A stretch of 64,000 nt of DNA, taken from positions 62,001 through 126,000 of the forward strand of contig NZ_MCVI01000034.1 in NCBI RefSeq assembly GCF_002873135.1, read 5' to 3'. Below, piece after piece: positions 29,085-39,315 of the stretch; position 1 is the stretch's first letter; every line of letters begins with the position of its first letter. This DNA is from Shewanella sp. 10N.286.48.A6. Its GTDB lineage: Bacteria; Pseudomonadota; Gammaproteobacteria; Enterobacterales; Shewanellaceae. Under the pieces are notes generated by a model. It searched no databases. It was given only the letters and a program-made list of their open reading frames with translations, and was not told the DNA's origin. Both the position numbers and the translations under genes were made by a program.

Positions 29085-30239
29085 TTGAATACCGTAACCG
29101 CTCCAATGTTAAAAAAGCGAATTGATAGTATCGATATTATGCGCGGCATTGTAATGCTTATCATGCTGCTGGATCATGTTAGAGAGCGGTTTTTCTTTCA
29201 TGAGCAAGTCACCGATCCGATGACACTGGATAGCACCAGTACCGGATTATTTATAAGCCGATTTGCTGCGCATTTTTGTGCGCCTACTTTTGTGTTTTTA
29301 ACCGGAGTATCAGCGTGGTTATATAGCCATCCGCAATTTGGCCCACAGCGCTCCGCAAGGTCATTTTTAATCAAGCGTGGCCTGTTTATTATCGCATTAG
29401 AGTGCACAGTGATTACGTTTCAGTGGATGGGCAATTACGAGATGATTTGGCTGCAAGTCATGTGGGCAATTGGCATCAGTATGTTGGCGCTAGCGTTATT
29501 AATCGGCTTACCGAGATTTTGGCTTGGGCTTATTGGCTTAGTGATCGTATTTGGTCATAATATGCTTACGCCCATTAGCTTCTCGCCAGGGGAGTGGGGT
29601 TATACGTTATGGGCCATATTGCATGACCGCGGCAATATCTTAACCAATGACTTTATCGGCATTAGAGCCAGTTATCCGGTACTACCTTGGATTGGGGTGA
29701 TTTTGTTAGGCTATGTGATAGCACCGATTTACAGTGCAAGCTTTGATGATAACAAACGTCATAACCTGCTCATTGGGCTTGGCTTAAGCTGCTTTGCGAT
29801 TTTTGCAGTCTTACGCGGTTTTAATATTTACGGCGAAACACTTGATTGGCAGCAAGGTGAAACCCTAGTAATGACATTAAAGTCGGTATTTAACTTAACC
29901 AAATATCCACCTTCATTGGACTTTTTACTGGTGACTCTTGGCGGCACATTATTGTGTTTACGGACGCTTGAAAAGCTGAACCCGCGCTATGGTAAAGTGT
30001 TATCAACCTTTGGGTCAGCGCCAATGTTTTTCTATATTGTGCACTTATATTTATTACTGTTTATGTACCGCTTTGCCGTTAATGTCATTGGGCCTAACTA
30101 TGGCGATTTATATGGCTTTACCGATATAAGCTGGGTGTGGGCGGTGACGGTGATATTGGCGCTGCTGTTGTACTTTCCAACTAAGTGGTTTAGTCAGTAC
30201 AAGCATCAAAGTAAACAGGGCTGGATTAAGTATTTCTAG
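29085..30239 (+). CDS. DUF1624 membrane protein, acyltransferase-like
   Basis: Polytopic membrane protein of about 384 residues with ten or so hydrophobic segments. The opening RIDSIDIMRGIVMLIMLLDH with its Asp/Arg/His pattern is typical of DUF1624 and heparan-alpha-glucosaminide N-acetyltransferase-like proteins, which move acyl groups across the membrane; the acceptor here is unknown. The start is uncertain: TTG at 29085 has AAAGAGAG upstream and is chosen; GTG at 29064 and ATG at 29106 are in frame, the last without a ribosome site. It stands alone, with a shared terminator before purC on the other strand. Confidence 0.85.
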   Translation: MNTVTAPMLKKRIDSIDIMRGIVMLIMLLDHVRERFFFHEQVTDPMTLDSTSTGLFISRFAAHFCAPTFVFLTGVSAWLYSHPQFGPQRSARSFLIKRGLFIIALECTVITFQWMGNYEMIWLQVMWAIGISMLALALLIGLPRFWLGLIGLVIVFGHNMLTPISFSPGEWGYTLWAILHDRGNILTNDFIGIRASYPVLPWIGVILLGYVIAPIYSASFDDNKRHNLLIGLGLSCFAIFAVLRGFNIYGETLDWQQGETLVMTLKSVFNLTKYPPSLDFLLVTLGGTLLCLRTLEKLNPRYGKVLSTFGSAPMFFYIVHLYLLLFMYRFAVNVIGPNYGDLYGFTDISWVWAVTVILALLLYFPTKWFSQYKHQSKQGWIKYF

Positions 30240-30282
30240 ACAATGGCGTTAACCAAAATGTTGTGGTTAATCAGTAGATAGT

Positions 30283-30307
30283 AAAAAGGCGCATTAAGCG
30301 CCTTTTT
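30283..30307. terminator. Bidirectional terminator, DUF1624 gene / purC
   Basis: AAAAAGGCGC pairs with GCGCCTTTTT around a five-base loop between two convergent genes. Confidence 0.88.
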
Positions 30308-30329
30308 CGTTTTATGTGTGGATTTAGGA

Positions 30330-31433
30330 TTAGTCGATTAAGTCATATTGCTCGGCTAAAACGTTAATAATATCCGCTTTTGGGTTGTCAGGTAGCGAGA
30401 TGCTAGTGCCGGTTACCTTTTCTGCCACGCCAGTGTATGTGCGAGAGACATTCATCATCGCATCTAATGGTAAGTCGTTATCACGGGCGAGGGCTTCACG
30501 CTCAGGCATTCTATCTTTGTTAAGCAGAATATCGGCATCGTCAAAATGATTGAGCAGAAATTGACGAAAGCCTTCTTTGGAGTTTTCAACAATCTTGCTA
30601 TCACGATACGCTGCGCCATCCCAAATACGTGACGAGTCTGGTGTGCCCACTTCATCCATGTAAATCAGTTTGGAGTTACCGTCTTTGTCATTGACGTAGC
30701 CAAATTCAAATTTAGTATCGACAAACATTTGGTCGTGGGTGGCTAGCGCATCTGAGATGACCTTAAAGCCTTGCTTTAATAATACTTCATATAAGTCGAT
30801 ATCGGCTGGTTTTTCAAAGCCAAAGGCTTGGTAGTTGGCTTCAATATCGGCGCGGCTAATGTTGACATCATCTTGCTCAGGCACACCTGGAATACCGGTT
30901 AAAATGCCTTTGGTTGAAGGGGTTATCAATAACTCTGGTAGTTTTTGATCTTTGGTTAACCCTTCAGGCAGTGTGATACCGCAAAATACGCGTTCGCCTT
31001 TGGCATAAGCGCGCCACATTGAACCGGTAATGTATTGACGACAAATCGCTTCAACTTTAATTGGACGCGCTTTTTGCACAATCCATACAAATGGGTGTGG
31101 GATATCAAGAATATGGCTATCGGCTAAACCATTTTCAGCAAACAACTTAAACCAATGATTAGAGATAGCGTTAAGTGCCGCCCCTTTACCTGGAATGCCC
31201 TGTAAATTACCTTCACCATGAAAAATACAATCAAATGCTGAAATGCGATCGCTGATCACCATTATCGCTAATGGGGTATCAGCTGGCACGTTATAGCCTT
31301 TATCGGCAATTAAGCGGCGGCTATCAGCCTCAGTTAACCAATATACACTGCGAACTTTACCGCTGTGTACTGGCTTATCGGTTCGGATCGGCAAATCGTT
31401 ATTGATAGCGAGAACTGAATCAGCAAGACTCAT
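30330..31433 (-). CDS. purC: SAICAR synthetase
   Basis: Phosphoribosylaminoimidazole-succinocarboxamide synthase, 367 residues, joins aspartate to CAIR using ATP in purine synthesis. It is of the longer form (about 300-370 residues) rather than the 237-residue E. coli type. Motifs: [12 protein letters not shown] (nucleotide loop, about residues 22-33), [13 protein letters not shown], the family signature [16 protein letters not shown] (about 127-142) and [13 protein letters not shown] (about 254-266). It is transcribed alone between a DMT permease gene (divergent) and a convergent membrane protein gene. No PurR-like operator was found upstream by eye. Confidence 0.96.
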   Translation of the reverse strand: MSLADSVLAINNDLPIRTDKPVHSGKVRSVYWLTEADSRRLIADKGYNVPADTPLAIMVISDRISAFDCIFHGEGNLQGIPGKGAALNAISNHWFKLFAENGLADSHILDIPHPFVWIVQKARPIKVEAICRQYITGSMWRAYAKGERVFCGITLPEGLTKDQKLPELLITPSTKGILTGIPGVPEQDDVNISRADIEANYQAFGFEKPADIDLYEVLLKQGFKVISDALATHDQMFVDTKFEFGYVNDKDGNSKLIYMDEVGTPDSSRIWDGAAYRDSKIVENSKEGFRQFLLNHFDDADILLNKDRMPEREALARDNDLPLDAMMNVSRTYTGVAEKVTGTSISLPDNPKADIINVLAEQYDLID

Positions 31434-31678
31434 GGCCAGTATTCCTTAAGAAATTGAGTGTAGGGAGATATCCTTTATTGATAAGGATAGTTAGGTATTT
31501 TTATGGCGGCTATTTTACCTGTATTAAGGCAGATTTCCATGCTTATCAGGCGGCTAAACTCTTAATCCTGTATAGCGAATACTGAGGCAAATTAAACTCG
31601 CTATTCGCCATTGGCTTTATTGGCATAGCTCTTTAGAATGAATTTTCTGCAGCTTTACCATTAAAGAGCGAATATCTT

Positions 31679-32638
31679 GTGAGCCATACCCGTTTAGGTC
31701 TTATGTTTGTCAGCGTTGCCGTTGTGTTTTGGGGGATATTACCCATAGCGCTTAAGTTATCCGGAGGGTTTATTGATCCGGTTACGTTAACTTGGTTTAG
31801 GTTTTTAGTGGCCTTTGTGGTGACCTTTATTCTGCTATGGCGCTTTGGTAATTTGAAGCAATTTAGTCAACTGCAGGGGGGTGATTGGCTAAAGCTTGCT
31901 GCTGCAGGTATTTTACTGATGCTCAATTACACCTCTTTTGTGTATTCACTGGATTACTTATCACCAGGTACTGCGCAACTTAACTTTCAAACTGCACCGT
32001 TCTTTTTAGCCTTTGGTGGCGCACTGTTTTTTAAAGAGCGGCTCACGGCGGTGCAGCTAAGCTGTTTTGCAGCTCTGGCATTAGGGGTGTTGCTGTTCTT
32101 TCACCCAAGCCTTGATGTGTCGGCAGAAAATAGCAGTCAAATTCTATTTGGGGTGCTGATTGTGCAGTTTTCAGTGTTGTCGTGGACGAGTTATGCCTTA
32201 CTGCAAAAGTCATTGTTTACTAAGCTAACACCCAATAATGTGTTGTTATGTATCTATGGCTTAGGGATCCTTGTGATGGCGCCTTTTAGCGAGTTTAGTC
32301 ACTTTGGGCTTATGGATAGCAGCCATTGGTTGATCGTCGGTTTTTGTGCCATCAATACCTTAATTGCTTATGGCTGTTTTGGTCAGGCGATGAAGTACTG
32401 GCCCACGGCGCAAGTGAGTGCCATGCTCGCGCTGACGCCAGTGCTCAGTTTTAGCGTTAACGCTTTAGTGGTGTATTTAGGCTGGTGGCCTGAGGTGTTT
32501 AAGGTTGATGTGATTGATCTGTGGTCGCTGCTGGGGATTGTATTGATTGTTGGCGCTGTGTTTACCATGCAACTATGGCCCTTGTATGTGGGCAACAAGC
32601 AAAAGCGACAAGCCCATGTCGAAGGCGAAAGCGTTTAA
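31679..32638 (+). CDS. EamA/DMT-family permease
   Basis: Drug/metabolite transporter superfamily member, 319 residues, with ten predicted membrane segments in two EamA repeats (about residues 8-140 and 155-295). Motifs include FWGILPIALKLSGGFIDPVT at the start and the paired ALTPVLSFSVNALVVYLGWW late in the second repeat. The substrate is unknown; the family carries amino acids, nucleotides, metabolites or drugs. The start is GTG at 31679 with AAAGAGCG upstream. It is divergent from purC, and convergent with deaD across a shared terminator. Confidence 0.88.
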   Translation: MSHTRLGLMFVSVAVVFWGILPIALKLSGGFIDPVTLTWFRFLVAFVVTFILLWRFGNLKQFSQLQGGDWLKLAAAGILLMLNYTSFVYSLDYLSPGTAQLNFQTAPFFLAFGGALFFKERLTAVQLSCFAALALGVLLFFHPSLDVSAENSSQILFGVLIVQFSVLSWTSYALLQKSLFTKLTPNNVLLCIYGLGILVMAPFSEFSHFGLMDSSHWLIVGFCAINTLIAYGCFGQAMKYWPTAQVSAMLALTPVLSFSVNALVVYLGWWPEVFKVDVIDLWSLLGIVLIVGAVFTMQLWPLYVGNKQKRQAHVEGESV

Positions 32639-32707
32639 GACCAAAGCGTTTATCGCAATAACTTTAGCGTTATTAGTGCTTGTAGGATGAGTTTTATTTC
32701 AGCCATA

Positions 32708-32735
32708 AAAAATGGAGCCACAAGGCTCCATTTTT
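32708..32735. terminator. Bidirectional terminator, EamA gene / deaD
   Basis: AAAAATGGAGCC pairs with GGCTCCATTTTT around ACAA. Confidence 0.88.
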
Positions 32736-32770
32736 ATGCGTTAAACCAACGTTAGTTGGACTGCAAGTAT

Positions 32771-34600
32771 TTACTCGCTGTCACGTGGCTTACGTGGACG
32801 GTCGCTACGAGAGCGGTCACTACGTGGACGATCACCACGAGGGCGGTCGCTACGAGGACGGTCACTACGTGGACGACGTGGTGCTTCAGCTGGGAAAGAG
32901 GCATCACTCGCTTCACGAATGTTTAATGCTTTACCACAAACACGTACTTTTCTTAAGTGGCCTAGTACATCTTTTGGCATGCCGTCTGGCAAGTCAATTG
33001 AAGTAACTTGATCAAATAATTGAATTTGACCAATGAACTGGCTGTCAATGTTTGCTTCGTTAGCGATGGCGCCAACGATATTACCTACACCAACACCGTT
33101 ATCACGACCTACATCGATTACGTAACGGCACATTTTAACATCAGGCTTATCTTTCAGGCCTTCAGCGCTACCAAAGCTTGTTGGCAATGGACGGCTGCCG
33201 CGTGAATCACGACGAGGACGCTCACGACCAGCGTCGCGAGGACCACGATCATCACGGTCACGTGAATCACGTTGACGCTCTTGAATCGCAGGAAGTTGTA
33301 ATGGACGCTCAGCCTGTACTTGTTGAAGTAATGCTGCTGCGAGTAAGTCAGTGTCAATTTCAAGCTGCTGACATAACTGAGCCACTGCATTTTTCATGAA
33401 ATCTAAGTCACCGTTAACGGTTTCTTGGATTTGCTCACCTAAGCGTGATAAACGACGCTCAGCAACAGTTTCAGGGCTAGGTACTTTCATTGGCGAGATA
33501 CGGCTGTTCGTTGCACGTTCGATAGTGCGAAGCATACGCATTTCACGGTTGGTAACGAAAAGAATTGCCATACCAGTACGACCAGCACGACCTGTACGGC
33601 CAATACGGTGTACATAAGCTTCTGAATCATATGGGATATCGTAGTTAACTACGTGACCAATACGTTCAACGTCAAGACCACGGGCCGCAACGTCAGTAGC
33701 AATTAGGATGTCTAACTTGCCGCGTTTAAGTTGGTCAACAGCACGTTCACGAGCTTGTTGGTTCATATCACCGTGTAATGGTGAAGATGCATAGCCACGC
33801 GCTTCAAGTTTTTCAGCAAGTTCAACACAGCTGTTACGGGTACGTACGAAGATGATAATACCTTCAGTATTTTCAACTTCTAAAACACGTACTAACGCTT
33901 CAAGTTTGTTGTGTTGTGATACTTGAACATAACGCTGATCAATTGACTCAACAGTAGTATGGCTAGCAGCAATACTAATGTGAACAGGGTTGTTTAAGTG
34001 CTTGTTCGCAACGCGCTTGATTTGCTCTGGCATAGTAGCAGAGAAAAGGGCAAGTTGACTGTCTTTTGGTTTGTGCTCAAGAACCCATTCGATATCATCG
34101 ATGAAGCCCATTTTTAGCATTTCATCAGCTTCATCAAGAACAAGTGCTTGTAGTGCATCAAGTTTAAGAGTGCCACGACGCATGTGGTCCATTACACGAC
34201 CTGGCGTACCAACAACAACTTGTGGGCCACGACGTAGCGCACTTAATTGTTGATGCATGCTTTGACCACCATAAATAGGTAGTACATGGAAGCCTTTCAT
34301 GTGTTTAGCGTAGCTACCAAATGCTTCAGCAACCTGAACAGCAAGTTCACGTGTTGGTGCAAGCACTAGGATTTGAGGAGCATTCAGTTTTTGGTCAACA
34401 TTACTTAGTAAAGGCAGTGCGAAAGCACCTGTTTTACCTGTACCTGTTTGAGCTTGGCCTAAAATATCTTTACCTTCCATTAAAGGATCGATACTAGCAG
34501 ACTGAATTGGAGTTGGTTTTTCGTAACCTAGATCGTCAAGGGCACGAAGCAAATTCTCGGATAAACCAAGTTCGCGGAAAGTTCTTTCATCGGATGACAT
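32771..34600 (-). CDS. deaD: DEAD-box RNA helicase DeaD (CsdA)
   Basis: Cold-shock DEAD-box helicase, 609 residues, that unwinds structured RNA in 50S assembly and mRNA decay. All helicase motifs are present: GQAQTGTGKTGAF (about residues 48-60), APTRELAVQV, VLDEADEMLKMGF, the SAT motif, and HRIGRTGRAGRTG (about 330). A DbpA/CsdA-type RNA-binding domain (about 490-565, CRYVIDVGRDNGVGVGNIVG) follows. The C-terminus is a tandem RSDRPRGDRPRSDR repeat, basic and disordered, as expected for RNA binding. Downstream of it lies a bidirectional terminator. The 326-base upstream region may be a long leader as in other csdA genes. Confidence 0.96.
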   Translation of the reverse strand: MSSDERTFRELGLSENLLRALDDLGYEKPTPIQSASIDPLMEGKDILGQAQTGTGKTGAFALPLLSNVDQKLNAPQILVLAPTRELAVQVAEAFGSYAKHMKGFHVLPIYGGQSMHQQLSALRRGPQVVVGTPGRVMDHMRRGTLKLDALQALVLDEADEMLKMGFIDDIEWVLEHKPKDSQLALFSATMPEQIKRVANKHLNNPVHISIAASHTTVESIDQRYVQVSQHNKLEALVRVLEVENTEGIIIFVRTRNSCVELAEKLEARGYASSPLHGDMNQQARERAVDQLKRGKLDILIATDVAARGLDVERIGHVVNYDIPYDSEAYVHRIGRTGRAGRTGMAILFVTNREMRMLRTIERATNSRISPMKVPSPETVAERRLSRLGEQIQETVNGDLDFMKNAVAQLCQQLEIDTDLLAAALLQQVQAERPLQLPAIQERQRDSRDRDDRGPRDAGRERPRRDSRGSRPLPTSFGSAEGLKDKPDVKMCRYVIDVGRDNGVGVGNIVGAIANEANIDSQFIGQIQLFDQVTSIDLPDGMPKDVLGHLRKVRVCGKALNIREASDASFPAEAPRRPRSDRPRSDRPRGDRPRSDRSRSDRPRKPRDSE

Positions 34601-34926
34601 TGAGTTGTAGCCTTGTGGATGCGTACGAAGTTATTGGCATTCGTACTAGAGTTTCACAGACAGAAAATCAACCCCGTGTCGATTTCCCGCGTCAAAGGGG
34701 CGATATTATAGCAAGCTTTGGCCTCGTTGACTATCTAATTTTAACAAATATCTAAAATTGGCCTGATTATTGTAGCGCTTACTGAGCGATTAACTAAGTA
34801 ACTTTTGACGTAATTAAATCAGAAACGGTTATTTTATGGCCGTGATTCATTTAATCCATTTTTTTATAGCGGATAAACAAGCCTTTTCGCAAATGCAGTT
34901 GCAGTAATCGCCTTAGTGCTCAATTT
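34601..34926 (-). other. deaD upstream region with hairpin
   Basis: A 326-base gap before deaD with no gene. GTACGAA (34623-34629) and TTCGTAC (34640-34646) can pair in the transcript close to the start codon. A long structured leader controlling cold expression is known for E. coli deaD; here it is only suggested. The far end is the M28 peptidase 3' side; nothing else recognised. Confidence 0.4.
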
Positions 34927-35967
34927 CTAGCGCTTTACAATGATGCGCTGTTTATCCAGTTTAAGTAGCGTGAATGCCGTTTCAGTGACTGCTGCTAAAA
35001 AGCTAATATCGATAGTATCTAAGGTGTCTTCAACAGTGTGATATTGCTTATGGGTTGGCACGCCTAAATAGAGCCAAGGAATACCAGCTTTGTGGAACGG
35101 GTAATGATCTGATGCTCGCAGCCAATTAATTTTGAGCATACTGCCATCATTTAGCCTTGAACGACTCTGTCTCACACATAGATTATTATAGTCTTGGAGC
35201 TGGTGTTTTATCTGCTTAAATTGAGATACATTTTGCTCCCCTTCAATATAAATGGCTTTGGGTCTAGAAGGGTGGCCAATCATGTCTAAGTTTAGCGACA
35301 TTTCTAGCTGCATATCTGGCAGTGTTAACAGTTGCTGAACTAGCGCGTATGAGCCAAATAACCCCGGCTCTTCAGCATCGGTGGCAACTAGCATTAAGTT
35401 AACCGCCGGATCGCCATCTTGCTGCCATTGCTTTGCAATCGCTAACATTGCAGCAATGCCTGAAGCATTATCATCAGCCCCAGCAAAGACTTTACTGCCA
35501 CGACTGCCTAAATGGTCATAGTGGGCGGTAATAATGCGCCAGCGCTGGGATGCTTGCTTTGATTTAATCGTGGCAATGAGGTTAATACCCTGTTTATCAG
35601 CAAAGTTTTGCCGATAAACAAATGGCAGCATAAATTCTTTTTGCCAAGGTGATAACCCCAGTTCAATAAAGCGCGCACTTAGGTATTGGCGGGTTTTTTC
35701 TGCACCTATGGTATTGGTTTTACGGCCAGCCAAATCATCACTGGTTAATATGCGAATATCTTCGATGAGTTGATTTTTATCAGCCCATTGACTGGAAGTG
35801 TCATTTCCACAGTTTTGCGAAGCGCAGCCGCTTAGCAAAAAACACAATGCCACTGGCGTCAATCTAATCGACACAGTGAAACAGGGTGGTTTTTGAACAT
35901 GATATTTTTGCAGAAATGATGCTAATACCGAGGATAAATAAGCCAGAGTATTTTGGTAAAATTCCAT
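34927..35967 (-). CDS. M28-family exported aminopeptidase (lipoprotein-like)
   Basis: Zinc peptidase of the M28 family, 346 residues. The metal-ligand segments are clear: ITAHYDHLGSRG (about residues 180-191), GADDNASGIAAML (Asp ligand, about 197-209), VATDAEEPGLFGS (Glu-Glu) and SDHYPFHKAGIP (late His). A lipobox-like LLSGC lies at about residues 44-48, unusually far from the start. The ATG at 35967 has a strong GAGGG site six bases upstream, so the long N-terminus may be real; a GTG 31 codons in (35874) would give a normal lipoprotein signal but has no ribosome site. Probably periplasmic peptide degradation. Confidence 0.88.
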   Translation of the reverse strand: MEFYQNTLAYLSSVLASFLQKYHVQKPPCFTVSIRLTPVALCFLLSGCASQNCGNDTSSQWADKNQLIEDIRILTSDDLAGRKTNTIGAEKTRQYLSARFIELGLSPWQKEFMLPFVYRQNFADKQGINLIATIKSKQASQRWRIITAHYDHLGSRGSKVFAGADDNASGIAAMLAIAKQWQQDGDPAVNLMLVATDAEEPGLFGSYALVQQLLTLPDMQLEMSLNLDMIGHPSRPKAIYIEGEQNVSQFKQIKHQLQDYNNLCVRQSRSRLNDGSMLKINWLRASDHYPFHKAGIPWLYLGVPTHKQYHTVEDTLDTIDISFLAAVTETAFTLLKLDKQRIIVKR

Positions 35968-36056
35968 TTATATCCCTCTGGCTTGATGAGTAAACTAACT
36001 CAATGGTGCGCATACCGCAGCAGGTGTATTCTGTGCAATTACTAACAGTGTAATCG

Positions 36057-38975
36057 CTATTTGGCTTTAGTGGCCTTCTTTGCTGGAGTTTTCTTCACGC
36101 TACTTTTATTGGTGACACCTTTATTAGCGACACCTTTTGGGGCCGCAGCCTTCTTGGTCAATAGCGGCTTTAAAAAGCGTGCAGTATGGGAGGTTTTATG
36201 TTTTGCCACCTCTTCAGGGGTTCCGCTTGCCAAAATAGTGCCGCCGCCGGAGCCGCCTTCAGGGCCTAGATCCACTAGCCAATCTGCCGTTTTAATAACA
36301 TCAAGATTATGCTCAATGACCACTATGGTGTTGCCTTTGGCTTTTAAGCGATGCAGTACATCTAGTAGCAGCTGAATATCAGCAAAGTGCAAGCCTGTAG
36401 TGGGCTCATCAAGAATGTATAAGGTTTTGCCGGTATCACGTTTGGATAACTCTTTTGCTAACTTCACTCGTTGAGCTTCACCACCGGACAGTGTTGTCGC
36501 ACTTTGACCTAAACAAATATACGCCAAGCCTACATCCACTAAGGTTTGCAGTTTTCTTGCGATCGCAGGGATTGGATCAAAGAAAACACGCGCTTCTTCA
36601 ATGGTCATTTGCAGCACTTCGTGAATATTTTTGCCCTTGTATTTAACATCTAAGGTTTCGCGGTTATAGCGTTTACCTTTACAGGAATCACAAGGCACAT
36701 ACACATCTGGTAAAAAGTGCATCTCAACCTTTATTAAGCCATCACCCTGACAGGCTTCACAGCGGCCACCTTTAACGTTAAAAGAGAAGCGACCCGGTAA
36801 GTAACCGCGGCTTCGAGACTCTTGAGTTGCAGCAAATAATTCACGAATAGGGGTAAATATGCCGGTGTAAGTAGCAGGATTTGAACGCGGTGTTCGCCCG
36901 ATTGGGCTTTGATCAATATCAACCACCTTATCGCATTGCTCCATGCCGGTAATGCTTTTATGGGCTGCTGGCTCATCAATGGTAGCGCCGTTTAGCATTC
37001 TGTGGGCAATTTTATAAAAGGTGTCGTTAATTAAGGTTGATTTACCCGAACCTGATACCCCAGTAATACAGGTAAATAAACCAATAGGAATGGTTAAGTC
37101 GACATTTTTAAGGTTATTACCAGTGGCGCCGCATAGCTCAATGACTTTTTTCGGATCCATTGGGGTGCGTTTATCACTAATGTGGATTTGCTTGGTGCCA
37201 GAAATATATTGGCCAGTGACAGACTCTTTACAGTCGAGAATGGCCTGCAGAGGCCCAGAGCAAATGATTTCGCCGCCGTGAACGCCTGCGCCGGGGCCAA
37301 TATCAATCACATGATCAGCCATGCGAATTGCGTCTTCATCATGCTCAACCACAATCACGGTATTACCGAGATCACGCAGGTGTATTAGCGTTTGCAGTAA
37401 ACGTTCGTTATCGCGCTGATGCAAGCCAATTGAAGGTTCATCCAGCACGTACATTACGCCCACAAGGCCGGCACCAATTTGACTGGCTAAGCGAATACGC
37501 TGGGCTTCACCCCCTGATAAAGTATCTGCTGAGCGGTCTAAGCTTAGGTAGTTAAGGCCGACATTGACCAAGAAGCCTAAACGATCGCCAACTTCTTTAA
37601 GAATTTTTTCAGCGATCTGCGCTTTTTGCCCTTCGAATTTAATCTCAGTGAAATAGCTCATGGCTTCACCGATGGACCACTGAGTCAGCTGCGGTAAGTT
37701 TAACTCGCCAATAAATACGTTACGGGCTTCTTCACGCAAACGCGAGCCGTCACAGCTTTTACAGGATTGGGTATTAATAAACTTTGATAGCTCTTCACGT
37801 ACCGAGTTACTTTCAGTTTCGCGGTAGCGGCGATCCATATTATTGAGGATCCCCTCAAATGGATGATTACGAATAACCACATCACCACGATCGTTAATGT
37901 ACTTAAAGGCAATGTTTTGCTTACCTGAGCCAGATAGAATAATTTTTTGTACTTTAGCGCTTAACTGCTCAAAGGGGGTTTCGACATCAAATTTATAATG
38001 TTCAGCTAAGGAGCTGAGCATTTGAAAGTAATAGAAATTACGTTTATCCCAGCCTCTAATCGCCCCGCCTGCTAATGACAGCTCGCTATTGGCAATCACT
38101 CTTTCTGCATCAAAGTACTGCTGCACACCTAAACCATCACAGGTTTGACAAGCGCCAGCGGGATTATTGAATGAGAAAATACGTGGCTCAAGCTCTGCCA
38201 TGGAGTAGCCACAATATGGACAGGCAAAGTTAGCCGAGAACATCAACTCGTCTGCTTCTCCGGCCATGTCGGCAATAATAGCAATACCGCCTGATAACTC
38301 TAACGTCGTTTCAAAAGACTCTGCTAAGCGCTGCTTTAAATCATCACGCACTTTAAAGCGATCAACCACCACTTCAATGGTGTGTTTAACATGTAGCTCA
38401 AGGGTTGGCGGATCGGATAAATCACAAACCTCACCGTCAATTCTGGCGCGCACATAACCTTGAGCAGCCAAACTTTCGAGTAATTTTACATGTTCACCTT
38501 TACGGGCTTTGACCACGGGAGCTAATAGCATTTGGCGACTGCCTTCAGGCAGTTCCAATACTTTATCTACCATTTGGCTGACCGTTTGCGCGGTTAATGC
38601 TTGGCCGTGGGTTGGGCAGCGCGGCTCACCAACACGGGCAAACAGCAGTCTAAGATAATCATAAATCTCAGTGATGGTACCCACGGTTGAGCGTGGATTA
38701 TGGGATGTGGATTTTTGCTCAATTGAAATTGCAGGACTTAAGCCTTCGATATGATCCACATCAGGCTTTTCCATCAAACTTAAAAACTGGCGCGCATAGG
38801 CTGATAGTGACTCAACATAACGGCGCTGGCCTTCGGCATATAAGGTATCAAAGGCTAACGATGACTTACCTGAGCCAGATAAACCTGTGATGACAATAAG
38901 TTTGTCTCGGGGGATGGTTAAATCAAAGTTTTTAAGATTGTGGGTTCGTGCACCGCGAATTTCAATGGTATCCAT
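36057..38975 (-). CDS. uvrA: Excinuclease ABC subunit A
   Basis: UvrA, 972 residues, the damage-sensing ATPase of nucleotide excision repair that loads UvrB onto DNA. Two ATPase halves are seen, with Walker A motifs [19 protein letters not shown] (about 31-49) and [15 protein letters not shown] (about 640), two ABC signatures ([12 protein letters not shown] and [12 protein letters not shown]), and zinc fingers CPYC...CQTC (about 253-280) and CEAC...CDSC (about 740-770). The C-terminus carries a roughly 30-residue Lys/Ala/Pro-rich tail ([19 protein letters not shown]) beyond the usual end. A divergent MFS gene and then ssb follow on the other strand; in E. coli uvrA and ssb are direct divergent neighbours. 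Confidence 0.98.
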   Translation of the reverse strand: MDTIEIRGARTHNLKNFDLTIPRDKLIVITGLSGSGKSSLAFDTLYAEGQRRYVESLSAYARQFLSLMEKPDVDHIEGLSPAISIEQKSTSHNPRSTVGTITEIYDYLRLLFARVGEPRCPTHGQALTAQTVSQMVDKVLELPEGSRQMLLAPVVKARKGEHVKLLESLAAQGYVRARIDGEVCDLSDPPTLELHVKHTIEVVVDRFKVRDDLKQRLAESFETTLELSGGIAIIADMAGEADELMFSANFACPYCGYSMAELEPRIFSFNNPAGACQTCDGLGVQQYFDAERVIANSELSLAGGAIRGWDKRNFYYFQMLSSLAEHYKFDVETPFEQLSAKVQKIILSGSGKQNIAFKYINDRGDVVIRNHPFEGILNNMDRRYRETESNSVREELSKFINTQSCKSCDGSRLREEARNVFIGELNLPQLTQWSIGEAMSYFTEIKFEGQKAQIAEKILKEVGDRLGFLVNVGLNYLSLDRSADTLSGGEAQRIRLASQIGAGLVGVMYVLDEPSIGLHQRDNERLLQTLIHLRDLGNTVIVVEHDEDAIRMADHVIDIGPGAGVHGGEIICSGPLQAILDCKESVTGQYISGTKQIHISDKRTPMDPKKVIELCGATGNNLKNVDLTIPIGLFTCITGVSGSGKSTLINDTFYKIAHRMLNGATIDEPAAHKSITGMEQCDKVVDIDQSPIGRTPRSNPATYTGIFTPIRELFAATQESRSRGYLPGRFSFNVKGGRCEACQGDGLIKVEMHFLPDVYVPCDSCKGKRYNRETLDVKYKGKNIHEVLQMTIEEARVFFDPIPAIARKLQTLVDVGLAYICLGQSATTLSGGEAQRVKLAKELSKRDTGKTLYILDEPTTGLHFADIQLLLDVLHRLKAKGNTIVVIEHNLDVIKTADWLVDLGPEGGSGGGTILASGTPEEVAKHKTSHTARFLKPLLTKKAAAPKGVANKGVTNKSSVKKTPAKKATKAK

Positions 38976-39315
38976 TCATCACTCTAGAGGTTGTTTTAGC
39001 TACCTTGTCAAAGTAGCAAAATTTGAGTTAGCTTAGTAAATAGCCGTTAGTGTATCGTTAATTAACTAGCTTATACAGTGTTTTATACAGTGTTGGTGAC
39101 ACTAAATGTACCCAGGGAGCCAGACTAATAGCGGCTGAAACCATAAAAAAACGACTGGGATATAAAACACATTATAACCTGTTTGTTTAACCTTATTAAC
39201 AAATACGAAAAACAGTTGCCTGTTGGTTCATTATTCCTTTTGAGCTAAATTAGAACGCTGTGATAATATGCGCAACTCGCATTTTTCTATAGATACACAA
39301 TTTAAGGGCAACTGA
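38976..39315. other. uvrA / yajR divergent intergenic region
   Basis: A 340-base region between divergent genes. It contains a perfect tandem duplication of TTATACAGTGTT at 39071-39094. A full LexA box could not be found; the ATACAG ends resemble LexA half sites. Nothing else recognised. Confidence 0.5.
39071..39094. repeat. Perfect 12-base tandem duplication upstream of uvrA
   Basis: TTATACAGTGTT occurs twice, back to back, 96-119 bases before the uvrA start codon. Each copy carries a LexA-like ATACAG half site, but neither is completed to CTG-N10-CAG. Confidence 0.75.

Noticed and set aside
32771-33400. Several ORFs in other frames over the RSDRP repeat of deaD
   Set aside because: They are by-products of the repetitive, Arg-rich coding sequence; composition is His/Asp- or Arg-biased and none has a ribosome site.
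38976-39315. Complete LexA box upstream of uvrA
   Set aside because: Scanning for CTG-N10-CAG on both strands by eye found only half sites in the tandem repeat; not enough to annotate an operator.
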